Source: UBA2767 sp965228625 (GTDB taxonomy: Bacteria > Pseudomonadota > Alphaproteobacteria > Rhizobiales > Methyloligellaceae). Taken from it: a DNA stretch of 64,000 nt. Under the pieces are notes generated by a model. That model was not told the DNA's origin and did no database searches. It was given only the letters and a program-made list of their open reading frames with translations. The stretch lies in assembly GCA_965228625.1 (NCBI GenBank), contig OZ245829.1, forward strand, positions 3,968,001-4,032,000, given 5' to 3'. Both the position numbers and the translations under genes were made by a program. Positions 17,402 to 25,771 of the stretch are shown in pieces. Position 1 is the stretch's first letter, and each line of letters opens with the position of its first letter.

Positions 17402-18385
17402 TTACTTGCAAGCGTAGGACACGCCGTTCGCCTTGTCGATCTTGCGAATGATGTCCCAGTCCTTCTTGTAAACGATGGGAATGAACTTGCCTTCCTTCTT
17501 GAATTCCTTCTGAAGGTCGGAGCCCTCCCACGGGAAGGTAAAGAACGCTTCCTTGATCTTCTCGACGAGTTTCGGGTCGAGATTGTGCGCATGGCCGTAA
17601 CCCGTTGTCGGGAACGTTTGCGACTTGTAGATGGACTTGATCTTGCTCGGGTCCACGACCTTCCGGTCGATCATGCGGTTCAGAACCGAGTTCGCGACTG
17701 CCGCGGCCTCATAGTCCTTGTTGGCGACGCCGAGGATCGAGTTGTCATGCTTGCCCGAGAAGGCCGGCTTGAAGTCCTTCTCGGCTTCGAGGCCGAAGTC
17801 AGCCTTCAGGATCGCCGACGGAGCCTTGAAGCCCGAGTTCGATGTGGGCGACGTAAAGGCGAGGCTCTTGCCCTTGATGTCGGACGGAGACTTGATCGCA
17901 CTGTCGGCAGGCACGAGGATTTCCATCTCGTAGCCGAACGAGCCGTCCTTCGATGCCATCATCGCGAACGGCACGAACCCTGCGCAGTTGACCGCGACCG
18001 GGTTGCCACCGGTATTCACGCCGGCGATGTGCAGACGGCCCGAACGCATCGCCTCATATTGAGCGGCGTAGGACTGGACAGGAAAGAAGACGACCTTCTT
18101 GCCGGTGACCTCGGCCATGTGCTTGATGAATCCGTCCCAAACTTTCTGATACACCGCCGGGTCTTCGACGGGTGTATAAGAAAAGATGATGGTATCGGGA
18201 TTGACGATCTTGCTCTTGTCGGCGGGCAGATCCGCGACGAGGTCACCATCCTTGTCGCAATAGGCCTTGTCCAGCGTGCCGCGCGGGCAATCCGCGGCGC
18301 TGGCGGGCTGGTTGATCAGCAGAACCGTGGCAAATGCTGCGCAAGCCGAAACCGCGAGACCGCGCAATACAGACTTTCGATACAT
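17402..18385 (-). CDS. phnD: Phosphonate/organophosphate periplasmic binding protein PhnD
   Basis: 327 residues from the ATG at 18385, which is preceded by GGAGGAAAAC; a longer in-frame start lacks such a site. Residues 1-30 form a signal peptide (MYRKSVLRGLAVSACAAF ... ASA) cleaved before ADCPRG. The body is a PhnD/PtxB-type binding protein: SYTPVEDPAVYQKVWDGF, the ligand-loop region FPVQSYAAQYEAMRSGRLHI, and FTSPTSNSGFKAPSAIL, which carries the phosphonate-binding Ser/Thr loop. Cysteines near the mature N-terminus and at the C-terminus may form disulfides. The ligand may be a phosphonate, phosphite or a phosphate ester; no C-P lyase or phosphonatase gene is present in the window. Confidence 0.92.
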   Translation of the reverse strand: MYRKSVLRGLAVSACAAFATVLLINQPASAADCPRGTLDKAYCDKDGDLVADLPADKSKIVNPDTIIFSYTPVEDPAVYQKVWDGFIKHMAEVTGKKVVFFPVQSYAAQYEAMRSGRLHIAGVNTGGNPVAVNCAGFVPFAMMASKDGSFGYEMEILVPADSAIKSPSDIKGKSLAFTSPTSNSGFKAPSAILKADFGLEAEKDFKPAFSGKHDNSILGVANKDYEAAAVANSVLNRMIDRKVVDPSKIKSIYKSQTFPTTGYGHAHNLDPKLVEKIKEAFFTFPWEGSDLQKEFKKEGKFIPIVYKKDWDIIRKIDKANGVSYACK

Positions 18386-18587
18386 GTTTTCCTCCAAAAA
18401 TCCCCTGCACTGAACGGCGATATCCGTCTTTTGTGACATTTTCGTATCAGTGCTGTTGGTGTCCTCAGTTTAATCACGGGGTGCATACGGCTCCAACCAT
18501 TCATACTTATGGGCATTGTCAGTGTGACTTGTCGGATAAGTGATCGCACAAAGGACGAATCCGCGTGGCTAAATGCCGCGGCCGGAC

Positions 18588-18605
18588 GAATGAAGTTTAT
18601 GACAG
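18588..18605 (-). promoter_or_regulatory. Weak candidate Pho box upstream of phnD
   Basis: On the minus strand this reads CTGTCATAAACTTCATTC. The first seven bases match the PhoB half-site CTGTCAT exactly; the second half, 4 bases later, matches poorly. It lies about 200 bases before the phnD start, in the 299-base divergent gap (18386-18684) shared with the class V aminotransferase-family gene. Phosphate-starvation control would be expected for this importer, but one good half-site is thin evidence. Confidence 0.25.
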
Positions 18606-18684
18606 TGCCAATCAAGAAACAGAATTGACTCGGATTTGGTGGCAAAGGCTCTAGGATCGCCGGTGCACTGAGGGGGAGGGACCT

Positions 18685-19899
18685 GTGAACGAGCAGTTTC
18701 GATACAGCAGCGATCCGGTGGACCTGCAAGCACTGTTTCCCGGCAGCCGCGAACATACGTATCTCAGCACCTGCACGCGTGGGCTTCTTCCGGTGCCCGC
18801 GCGAGAGGCGCTCGATGACCACCTGGATGGCCTGCAGGACGGAACAACCGACAAGAACGCGCTGTTTTCATGCATTGAACGCACCCGTGCATCCTTCGGA
18901 CGCCTGATCAAATGTGAGGCGGACGAAGTGGCGTTCACGAAGAACGTCTCGGAAGGCCTGAACATCATTGCCGCCGCAATGGACTGGCAGCCCGGCGACA
19001 ATGTTGTCGTTTGCCTTGATGTGGAACACCCGAACAACGTCTATCCATGGCTCAACCTTCGCGAGCGGATGGGCGTGGACGTGCGGTCGGTTCCCCAACG
19101 CGAAGGACATGTCGATGTGCACGGACTGATCGACGCGATGGATGGGCGCACACGGCTCGTCACCCTCCCGACGGTGAGTTTTTCCCCGGGCTTTCGGACC
19201 GACGTTGCGACCGTCGGAGATGTCTGCCGCGAGCGAGACGTGTTTCTCCTGGCGGACGCGGTTCAGTCGGCGGGCATTCTCGATACGGATGTCGGCGCCC
19301 TGAAGGTCGACGGGCTTGCGGTCTCGACGCAAAAAGGGCTCTGCGGTCTCTATGGCATGGGCTTTCTGTACTGCCGCCGCGCGTGGGCGGAACGCATGAC
19401 ACCGGCTTATCTCGCGCGTTTCGGCGTCGACCTGGGCGACGCGCATGAGGCCGCCTTCGGTTCCGACAATTATTCTCTCATGCCGGCGGCCCGCCGTTTC
19501 GATGTCGGCAACTACAATTATCCGGGAGCCGTCGTGGCGGATCAGAGCCTGGCGATCCTGAACGGCATCGGCACGCAGGTAATCGAGGCGCACGTGCTTG
19601 GTCTCGCGAAACGCCTGATCGATGGGGTGCTCGAACTTGGCCTTCCGGTGCCCGGCGGAGAAGCGGGTGCACACACCAGCAGCATCATCAGCATCGGCAA
19701 AGTCGGCGCGGGTGGGCATGACACGTCGGATGATCCGATGGTCACGTCGCTTTCCGCCTGTCTGAGCGAGCATGACGTGGTCCACACCATTCGCCGCGGC
19801 ATGGTTCGCCTCGCATTGCATATCTACAACACGGAAGATGATATCGACCGTGTGCTCGATGTTGCAAAGGCGTGGACGGCAAAGCACTCACCGACCTGA
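18685..19899 (+). CDS. Class V aminotransferase-family PLP enzyme (cysteine-desulfurase-like)
   Basis: 404 residues. The fold-type I, class V signature is visible: TKNVSEGLNIIAAAM (PLP phosphate contact region), VSFSPGFRTD, the PLP-ring Asp in FLLADAVQSAGI, and the Schiff-base Lys in LAVSTQKGLCGLYGMGFLY. The start is GTG at 18685 behind GGGGGAGGG. It is divergent from phnD and so shares its control region. Class V includes cysteine desulfurases, phosphonate aminotransferase PhnW and isopenicillin-epimerase-like enzymes; this one lacks clear PhnW features and I do not assign a substrate. A role with an imported amino compound is possible by position only. Confidence 0.8.
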   Translation: MNEQFRYSSDPVDLQALFPGSREHTYLSTCTRGLLPVPAREALDDHLDGLQDGTTDKNALFSCIERTRASFGRLIKCEADEVAFTKNVSEGLNIIAAAMDWQPGDNVVVCLDVEHPNNVYPWLNLRERMGVDVRSVPQREGHVDVHGLIDAMDGRTRLVTLPTVSFSPGFRTDVATVGDVCRERDVFLLADAVQSAGILDTDVGALKVDGLAVSTQKGLCGLYGMGFLYCRRAWAERMTPAYLARFGVDLGDAHEAAFGSDNYSLMPAARRFDVGNYNYPGAVVADQSLAILNGIGTQVIEAHVLGLAKRLIDGVLELGLPVPGGEAGAHTSSIISIGKVGAGGHDTSDDPMVTSLSACLSEHDVVHTIRRGMVRLALHIYNTEDDIDRVLDVAKAWTAKHSPT

Positions 19900-19976
19900 T
19901 GGAGTAACCGACAAGACACTGGTCGGGCGTCCATTATTCTTGCAGGTTGTATCTTTGCGCCTTAGCGTTACGCACC

Positions 19977-21206
19977 ATGCCGCTGAAGCTTTCCTCCCTT
20001 TCCAGCCGTTGGGTATACGGCATCGGAATCACCATTTTTCTCGTCTATTCGGCGTGGATCCTCGGACCCTATTTGCAGTCCGTCTTCGTGCGCGATGCAT
20101 CGGTGACGTCATGGGCGCGCGTGACGACCGCACCGATTGCCGGAAAGATCGTTTCCGAGATTCCCTCGGTGAACTCGGAGATCGGCGCGGACGGGCACCT
20201 GGCGACAATCGAGAACGATCAGCTCTTCGCGGAGAAGGCGCGGGTTGCACGCGCCAAGGACAAGATCGAGCTGACGCGCACCCGTGCGGAGGACATCGAG
20301 TCGTTCATCGGCAATCTGAAACAACTGGAAGCGCGGCAGGCGTCGCAAAGAGAAAGGTATGCCGAGATCTTTCGCGCCGAACTGGACAGCACGCTCGAAG
20401 GACTGGAACGCGAACTCGCCGTTACCGCCGAGCGCGTCTCGATCCTTGAGCGCATGATCGCGCGCCAGCGCGCCCAGTCCACGAGTGATGAAGCAGCACT
20501 AGGCGCATTGGACGAACTGCAACTGCGCCTTGCCGGCGCGCAGATGAGTCGGACCGACCTGGAGGCGAAGCAGGCATTTGCCCGCGTGCGGCGAAACGCG
20601 GCCAACGACGGCATATTCATCGAAGATGACGGTTCCGACCCGGCCTGGGCGCAGGTCAATGATACCGGTCTGCAGGTTCAGCGCTATCGCGCCCAGAATC
20701 AGCTCCACGAGATGAAAGTCGAACTCCAGGAGGCGATGGCAGCGCATGAGAGTGCTGAGGCCGATCTGGCACGCCTCTCCCGTGCGGTCGTCTCCGTTCC
20801 GGCAGGAGCGGTGTTGCTGAGCATCGACGTTCCACCCGGCGCCCGGGTCGCCGCCGGTGATGTGATTGCCAGGTGGGTGGACTGCTCGATCGTTCTGGTC
20901 GACGTGCCGGTGAGCGATGCCGAACTGCCGCTCATCAAGCAGGGTATGAAGGCAACCGTCATTCTCGAGGGTGAACCGCAGACGCGCGAGGCGGAAGTTC
21001 TTTTGACGCGCGGGTCGACCGCGACGCTCGATGAGCACAATCTGGCAGCCCTGTCGAAGGGGAGGCATGAGGGTGTCGCCCAGGTCATAGTACGGCTCGA
21101 TTCATCGAAGCTGGGCGACGGCGTCTGTCCCGTGGGGCGTGCCGCCTATGTCGAGTTTCCCGACGTCGGACTCCTCGACGTCATCCGGGCAAGGCTGCGC
21201 CTGTGA
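19977..21206 (+). CDS. HlyD-like membrane-anchored protein (periplasmic adaptor type)
   Basis: 409 residues from the ATG at 19977. An N-terminal signal anchor (about 15-38, YGIGITIFLVYSAWILGPYL) is followed by a biotinyl-lipoyl-like half (VTTAPIAGKIVSEIP ... IGADGHLATIEND), a long coiled coil (about 95-275, rich in Glu/Arg/Gln heptads) and the second lipoyl half plus beta-barrel (VPAGAVLLSIDVPPGARVAAGDVIARWVD). This is the architecture of HlyD/EmrA-type adaptors. No ABC, RND or MFS partner is adjacent. Instead the next gene, a CDF-like transporter, begins inside the stop codon (GTGA overlap), so the two are probably made together. Adaptors of this kind also accompany polysaccharide synthases. 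The function is not known. Confidence 0.75.
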   Translation: MPLKLSSLSSRWVYGIGITIFLVYSAWILGPYLQSVFVRDASVTSWARVTTAPIAGKIVSEIPSVNSEIGADGHLATIENDQLFAEKARVARAKDKIELTRTRAEDIESFIGNLKQLEARQASQRERYAEIFRAELDSTLEGLERELAVTAERVSILERMIARQRAQSTSDEAALGALDELQLRLAGAQMSRTDLEAKQAFARVRRNAANDGIFIEDDGSDPAWAQVNDTGLQVQRYRAQNQLHEMKVELQEAMAAHESAEADLARLSRAVVSVPAGAVLLSIDVPPGARVAAGDVIARWVDCSIVLVDVPVSDAELPLIKQGMKATVILEGEPQTREAEVLLTRGSTATLDEHNLAALSKGRHEGVAQVIVRLDSSKLGDGVCPVGRAAYVEFPDVGLLDVIRARLRL

Positions 21207-22138
21207 AGCTGCTCGGGCAAGAAGCGCGTGAGCCGACCGCCGAGGAGCGGGCAAAGGAACTCTCAATTATTTACACAACCGTTGCCGACATGGGCATCGT
21301 TTGTCTGCAGATCGTTTTTGCCATCATCACCGGATCTCTTACCCTTCTGAGCGAGGCAGTGCGTTCGGTCCTCATGACCGCGGTGGAGATTTACTCGCTG
21401 TGGCTGCTGGGTGCGGTGCATCGCGACCGCCTGCGGCACTTCAAGTTCGGCATCGGCAAGGTTGAGCAGTTCGTCTGGCTTATGATCGGGCTCGGTTTGA
21501 CAGCGAGCGGTTTGTGGGTCGCCAGCAAGGTCGTGGAATCGGTGTTCTCGACCGAATTGGCGCCAACGCCTCTGGGACTGGCATTCGCCGCCATCGTCAA
21601 TGCGATCAACTTGCTGGTTAATGCGCTCTCGTTTTACGCGATGTTCTCCGCCTCCCGGGAAGATGATTCCGATATCTTCCGGGCGCAGCTCAAAGCGCGG
21701 GGCGTGAAACTCGGAAACTCCCTGTTGCTCCAGGTCACCCTCACCATCGGCGCGCTGGCATCGGACCCGGTGATTGCCCTTGTTCTCGATGCGGTCGGCG
21801 CGGCGTTCGTCTCGGCATTCATGGTGCTCTCCGGCGTCTCCATGATTGTCCGCAGCCTGCCGGACCTGCTTGACGCACCGATCGGAGAATCACTGGAAAA
21901 CCAATTGACCGAAGCCCTCGCCGGCACCTCGCACGCAACAGAGGACCTGGTGGACATCCGTACGCGGCGCTCCGGCCAATACCCCCATGTCGAAATCACG
22001 CTTTCGCCGACGCGGCACAGGTCCGTCGGGCGACTTCGCAAGCGAATCCAGGAAGTCCGGAAAGCCCTTCACGACGCAGGACACAGCATCGACCTGTCGA
22101 TCGTCGTTTCTGACACGGACACGCAATCTAAACAGTGA
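21203..22138 (+). CDS. Cation diffusion facilitator-like transporter lacking the usual metal ligands
   Basis: 311 residues, GTG start overlapping the preceding stop. Six hydrophobic segments and a C-terminal cytoplasmic domain (about 210-295, VDIRTRRSGQYPHVEITLSP) match the CDF family, as does the pattern GSLTLLSEAVRS. However, by alignment to zinc CDF proteins the DxxxD pair in helix 2 becomes Arg and Met (SEAVRSVLM), and the HxxxD pair in helix 5 is replaced within GVKLGNSLLLQVTL. It may therefore carry another substrate or act as a regulatory subunit of the HlyD-like protein encoded before it. It converges on a methyltransferase gene 13 bases away. Confidence 0.7.
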   Translation: MKLLGQEAREPTAEERAKELSIIYTTVADMGIVCLQIVFAIITGSLTLLSEAVRSVLMTAVEIYSLWLLGAVHRDRLRHFKFGIGKVEQFVWLMIGLGLTASGLWVASKVVESVFSTELAPTPLGLAFAAIVNAINLLVNALSFYAMFSASREDDSDIFRAQLKARGVKLGNSLLLQVTLTIGALASDPVIALVLDAVGAAFVSAFMVLSGVSMIVRSLPDLLDAPIGESLENQLTEALAGTSHATEDLVDIRTRRSGQYPHVEITLSPTRHRSVGRLRKRIQEVRKALHDAGHSIDLSIVVSDTDTQSKQ

Positions 22139-22151
22139 GTTGTGTTCGGCT

Positions 22152-22928
22152 CTAACGGCGCCGCACGATCAGATGCGGGTACTCGGTGTCGATCCGTATT
22201 GCTCCGGCATGCATGTGGGGGTCGAAAAAGGCCAGCGCCTGTTCCTTTGGTATTCTGTCGAGATAGGTGCCGAACAGAAAGTGAAGCACGCGGTAGCGGT
22301 TTTCGGCGGTGTCGGGGAACTCGATCCTGTAGGCGACGATCTCACGGTCGAATGGAATATTGTGCTGGCGAAAGAGCTGCTCGACATCGTCTGACAGAAG
22401 AAACGGAAACGCCTCGCCCGACAGCTTGCAGGACTCCAGCCAGATCTTTGCGAGCGCGCTCCTGGTGTCCTGCAGGGCGACCAGAAGCATACCGTCCGGC
22501 GCGACACGGTCCGCCAGATCGAGAACTTCCGGAGCGGTCAGGTAGTAGATGCTGTGATTTGCCAGGATCAGATCGAAGCTGGTCGCCTTTAGAGATTCAA
22601 GATATGGCGCCGATTCCGACAACAACTTCGCGTAGGGCAACAGCGCCTGCTCCGCTCTTTGCCGATGCTCTTCCACCGGTTCAACAAGGAACAGGTCCAG
22701 ATTGTCGGGCGGCGGCTCAAGCGCACCCAGCAACTGCGCGGTGAAGTCACCGGTGCCGCAGCCGAAATCGAGAAATCGCGGCGGCTCGGCCCGGCCGGAC
22801 AACCATTGAAGATGCGGAACCATGGCCTTGATCTGCGCGTCCGTCTCCGTCGAATGCGCGAGGAAGAACTCGAAGTCGTCCCGGACGTCGGCATAGTCGA
22901 CCTTCGGATCTTCACTGTCGGCGTTCAT
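22152..22928 (-). CDS. Class I SAM-dependent methyltransferase
   Basis: 258 residues from the ATG at 22928, where the protein begins MNADSEDPKVDYADVR. Motif I is FLDFGCGTGDFTAQLL (about 51-66), the acidic end of strand 2 is in LDLFLVEPVEEH, and motif IV is in FDLILANHSIYYLT. The C-terminal part (about 165-258) is a divergent cap ending HLIVRRR. The substrate is not predictable. The start lies 17 bases inside the end of the alpha/beta-hydrolase gene, so the two are translationally coupled. The frame stays open far upstream into that gene, but the extra stretch is low-complexity antisense-like sequence and is not included. Confidence 0.8.
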   Translation of the reverse strand: MNADSEDPKVDYADVRDDFEFFLAHSTETDAQIKAMVPHLQWLSGRAEPPRFLDFGCGTGDFTAQLLGALEPPPDNLDLFLVEPVEEHRQRAEQALLPYAKLLSESAPYLESLKATSFDLILANHSIYYLTAPEVLDLADRVAPDGMLLVALQDTRSALAKIWLESCKLSGEAFPFLLSDDVEQLFRQHNIPFDREIVAYRIEFPDTAENRYRVLHFLFGTYLDRIPKEQALAFFDPHMHAGAIRIDTEYPHLIVRRR

Positions 22929-23691
22929 GGGTGCCTTCCATCCAGTCGGCGCATATGGCTGCAACGTCTTCCCATCCCGGCTCCATGAAAAGATAGTGCG
23001 CATGGCCCTTGGCGAGATAAAACGTGCCGCGGTCGCCGTATTTGTCGGCGATCTCGCGGCCGACGGCGTGGCGCACGGCCCGGTCTTCTTCGCCCGAGAC
23101 GACGAGAACCGGGCAGGTGACCTTGTCGAAATCGACCGCGATTGCGCGATGGTCGTCAAACATCCAGAAGAACATCTCGAACATGACGCGGCCGGATTCC
23201 GGGCCCAGGCGCTCGAACACGTCGTGCTGTGTTTTCTCGTCCAGCTTGTTGAATGCAAACGGTGCAATGAGGTCGAAGGTAATGCGCATCGGTTGCTTCC
23301 AGAATGGACCCATCTCCATGAACGAGCGGGCAACCGCGCGTTCGTCGTCCGTTTCCGGAAGCATGCCCCAGGCGGCATTCGGGTTGATGAGCACGAGGCC
23401 GCGGGCGAGCCCCTTTGCCGCGACCTGCTGGGCCACCAGACCGCCAACGGCATGCCCGAGCAGGATCGGAGGCGTGTCGAGCGTCTCCACGAAATTCGCG
23501 ATGTCGGACGTATAGTCGGCGATGCTGGTGTCCGCGAAAGCGGGATCAGGCTCGGCCTTCGGGTCGCCGCCGTGAAAGCGCAGCGCCGGCGCATGGCAGG
23601 TCCAGCCCCGCGCCTCGAGGAAGCCCTTGTACGTATCCAGGCACCAGGGACCTGCGAATGCGCCATGAATGAGTACGACGTGGTTTGTCAT
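22912..23691 (-). CDS. Alpha/beta-hydrolase-fold protein with Ala at the nucleophile position
   Basis: 259 residues from the ATG at 23691 (MTNHVVLIHGAFAGPWCL); an upstream in-frame ATG at 23703 adds four residues. The oxyanion strand VVLIHGAFAG, an acid candidate in VVSGEEDRAV and a final His in AKGHAHYLFME are in place. The nucleophile elbow reads LLGHAVGGLVA: Ala replaces the expected Ser of G-x-S-x-G, and the codon is GCC. The protein may be a cofactor-independent non-hydrolytic member or a dead paralogue. It is encoded just before the methyltransferase with a 17-base overlap; together they probably modify one metabolite. Confidence 0.8.
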   Translation of the reverse strand: MTNHVVLIHGAFAGPWCLDTYKGFLEARGWTCHAPALRFHGGDPKAEPDPAFADTSIADYTSDIANFVETLDTPPILLGHAVGGLVAQQVAAKGLARGLVLINPNAAWGMLPETDDERAVARSFMEMGPFWKQPMRITFDLIAPFAFNKLDEKTQHDVFERLGPESGRVMFEMFFWMFDDHRAIAVDFDKVTCPVLVVSGEEDRAVRHAVGREIADKYGDRGTFYLAKGHAHYLFMEPGWEDVAAICADWMEGTHERRQ

Positions 23692-23928
23692 ATGCCCCAC
23701 CACATATCTTTTGAGTTTGCATGGTAACTATCGACAGTATGCAACCTTTCCTCGAAATTGAAAAAAGCCGGTCTGCCTTGCAGAGGGTGTTTGCCCACGA
23801 TGGATGATGAGAAAAGAAAATGAGACAATCGGACTCGCCGTGTCCATGGCGCTTGTTGCGGCCTTTGCCGACGGCGCGTTGAGGACAGCAGTATTCACTC
23901 AGGTTCCAGCCAACGGACACTTTCAGAA

Positions 23929-24783
23929 ATGCTCAATCTCAATCGACTGACCATCGCCAGCTCTGTCTTCGTTGCTTTGGGCCTGCTGGCCGCTCTTTAT
24001 GCGGCATTCGCAGGTGTCGGATCGCAAATGCCAATCGAAGCCAGGGTTTTCGTGATCATCTGGCTGACATTGTCCCTTGTTGCGTCCGTTCTCGTTGCGT
24101 CTCGTGTCAGGGTTCTCGGCTTTCTGCTCGGGCTCTTCACGCTCCTCGTGGGCTGGAGGATTGCCGGCATTTATCAGGCTGACGTAATCACATATACGCT
24201 GTTGCTGGCCTTCGCGGTGTATGTTGTGGAGTTCTTCGGCACGGCGCGGCAAAGTCTCGCTGGTGCCGCGACTGCGCCGGCGGGCCTTGCAAGTATGAGC
24301 CTTGCGGACTGGCACCTCACATTCATTCGCCTCTATATCGGCCTCGACTTCGTCCCGCATTTCACCGAGAAACTGTTCGCCGGAGCCGGTCCACACATGG
24401 ATGACGTGAAAGCGTTCGAGCAACTCGGCACACCGGCACCCGATTTTCTGGTCTGGCTGGCAGGACTGTGCGAATTGGGTGCCGCGATCGGTATTGGCCT
24501 TGGTCTGCTGACAAGGCTGGCCAGTCTCGGCTCCGCACTTTACCTCCTGATTGCAACGCTGATGGGGAGCCATTTCACAATGGGTTTCATCTGGGCGAGC
24601 CCCGGCGGCGGGTGGGAGTATCCGGTGCTCTGGATCGTCCTGATCCTGTCGTTTTGCTATAGCGGTGCCGGCGCGTTCTCCATCGACGGCGTCTTGCGGC
24701 GTCATTTCTCGCTGCCGGGGTGGGTTGAGGCGTTGATGGGCGGTCGAGGCGACCGCGCGGACGCGGCACTCAAGAGAGTTTAG
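23929..24783 (+). CDS. DoxX-like (DoxD/TQO small subunit type) membrane protein
   Basis: 284 residues. Three hydrophobic segments fill residues 10-100, followed after a short soluble linker by the DoxX-like core (about 125-245): ADWHLTFIRLYIGLDFVPHFTEKLFAG, then FLVWLAGLCELGAAIGIGLGLLTRLASL and GGGWEYPVLWIVLILSFCYSGAG. The GxEL-type segment is typical of DoxX/DoxD. Family members are linked to thiosulfate:quinone oxidoreduction, quinone-related redox or membrane stress. It begins an apparent operon with two Tat-exported proteins; only 17 bases separate it from the next gene. The 225-base gap upstream (23704-23928) should hold the promoter; none was identified with confidence. Confidence 0.78.
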   Translation: MLNLNRLTIASSVFVALGLLAALYAAFAGVGSQMPIEARVFVIIWLTLSLVASVLVASRVRVLGFLLGLFTLLVGWRIAGIYQADVITYTLLLAFAVYVVEFFGTARQSLAGAATAPAGLASMSLADWHLTFIRLYIGLDFVPHFTEKLFAGAGPHMDDVKAFEQLGTPAPDFLVWLAGLCELGAAIGIGLGLLTRLASLGSALYLLIATLMGSHFTMGFIWASPGGGWEYPVLWIVLILSFCYSGAGAFSIDGVLRRHFSLPGWVEALMGGRGDRADAALKRV

Positions 24784-24800
24784 TTGCCGAGGAGACGTCC

Positions 24801-25688
24801 ATGACCGTCGATCGAAGAACGCTTCTGAAGACAGGCGCCGGAGCGGCCACCCTCGCAGTTCTGCCTGATACGCTCACCGGGTCGCTTGCGTCGGCGGCCG
24901 GAACCGCCGAGGGGCTGACCAAGCATCTTGCGGGGATGGGCTATCAGGGCTTTCCTCAAGCAAGTCTCATTACGCCGCATCGATTTAACGGTGGTGTGGC
25001 CTTCGACTATGTCCACGATTATCACGCGGATTCGCCGAACGGCGAGCCCGAAAAATGGTTCGTCCTGCAGGATTGTTCCCGTGTCGAGGACATAACCAAA
25101 AAGCATGAACCGGGCGTGTTGGCCTATTTCCATGTTCTTGCCTTCAGAAACAACGCCCCGGCATATCCCGGACAGGTGCTGGATCAATCGCTGGAGTTCC
25201 TTGTACGGAAGGCCGGTTTCAAACCCGACAGATTGTTGCTGGTGTCGACGGAGAAATTCCGACCGTTCCTCAAACAACTTGAGCCATTTGGGATTGGCGA
25301 AGCGCAGGTTGTTTTTCGCAAGCTGAGTGAGGCGCGAAAAGCCGGTGACGGGTCGGGGTTTTTCAGTCCGAAGGGTTACCCGGAAACGCCGCAGATTCTG
25401 ACGGCTTCATTTCACTATATCCCGGACGATATGCCGATCCCGGAGCGCTCCAGCTATCCGCCCGCCGGGTTCTTCGAGATCGGCGAGTATGCGTTCAAGG
25501 ACGAGCAAGCACCGGCCAGCAAGGCGGAGGTGGCTCTGTTCGGTATCGAACGGCTGACGATGGCGCAGGGCAAGCCCGCAGGAGATTTTGAATCGAGCCG
25601 TAAACGACTCCTGGCAAGACTTGAGGAAGAAGCTAAGCGCCTGGGCGTCGATCTGCCGAAGGCGCATGACCACTTTTCTGCGCTATGA
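24801..25688 (+). CDS. Tat-exported protein resembling an alanyl-tRNA-synthetase core, copy 1
   Basis: 295 residues. The N-terminus is a twin-arginine signal: VDRRTLLKTGAG followed by a hydrophobic stretch and ASAAG. The mature part is not a family I can name. It shows the order of motifs of the class II AlaRS core: WFVLQDCSRVEDI with YFHVLAF some 20 residues later (compare the AlaRS segment with SQRCVR and FFEMLGNFSF), then FKPDRLLLVST, then FFEIGEYAF and EVALFGIERLTMA (compare AlaRS EIWN and GMGLERI of motif 3). Without tRNA-binding domains and outside the cytoplasm it cannot be a synthetase. It is roughly half identical to the next gene's product, a tandem duplication. RBS GAGGAGA. Confidence 0.7.
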   Translation: MTVDRRTLLKTGAGAATLAVLPDTLTGSLASAAGTAEGLTKHLAGMGYQGFPQASLITPHRFNGGVAFDYVHDYHADSPNGEPEKWFVLQDCSRVEDITKKHEPGVLAYFHVLAFRNNAPAYPGQVLDQSLEFLVRKAGFKPDRLLLVSTEKFRPFLKQLEPFGIGEAQVVFRKLSEARKAGDGSGFFSPKGYPETPQILTASFHYIPDDMPIPERSSYPPAGFFEIGEYAFKDEQAPASKAEVALFGIERLTMAQGKPAGDFESSRKRLLARLEEEAKRLGVDLPKAHDHFSAL

Positions 25689-25771
25689 TTGAGCCGGCCG
25701 GCCGCCTTGCAACGCTTTGTGATCGGCGCGAGACGGCCTGAACCCAGAGTGTGAAGTGGGAGGCTCGACTC

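Noticed and set aside
16499..18436. A 645-codon open frame on the plus strand
   Set aside because: It is antisense to phnC and phnD, both of which have clear motifs, signal peptide and ribosome binding site.
18510..18540. TTGTCA...TTGTCG direct repeat as a Pho box
   Set aside because: The 13-base periodicity does not fit the 11-base spacing of PhoB half-sites.
22929..23666. Upstream extension of the methyltransferase frame
   Set aside because: The extension overlaps the alpha/beta-hydrolase gene completely and is Arg/Ser-rich shadow sequence; the ATG at 22928 gives a normal methyltransferase.
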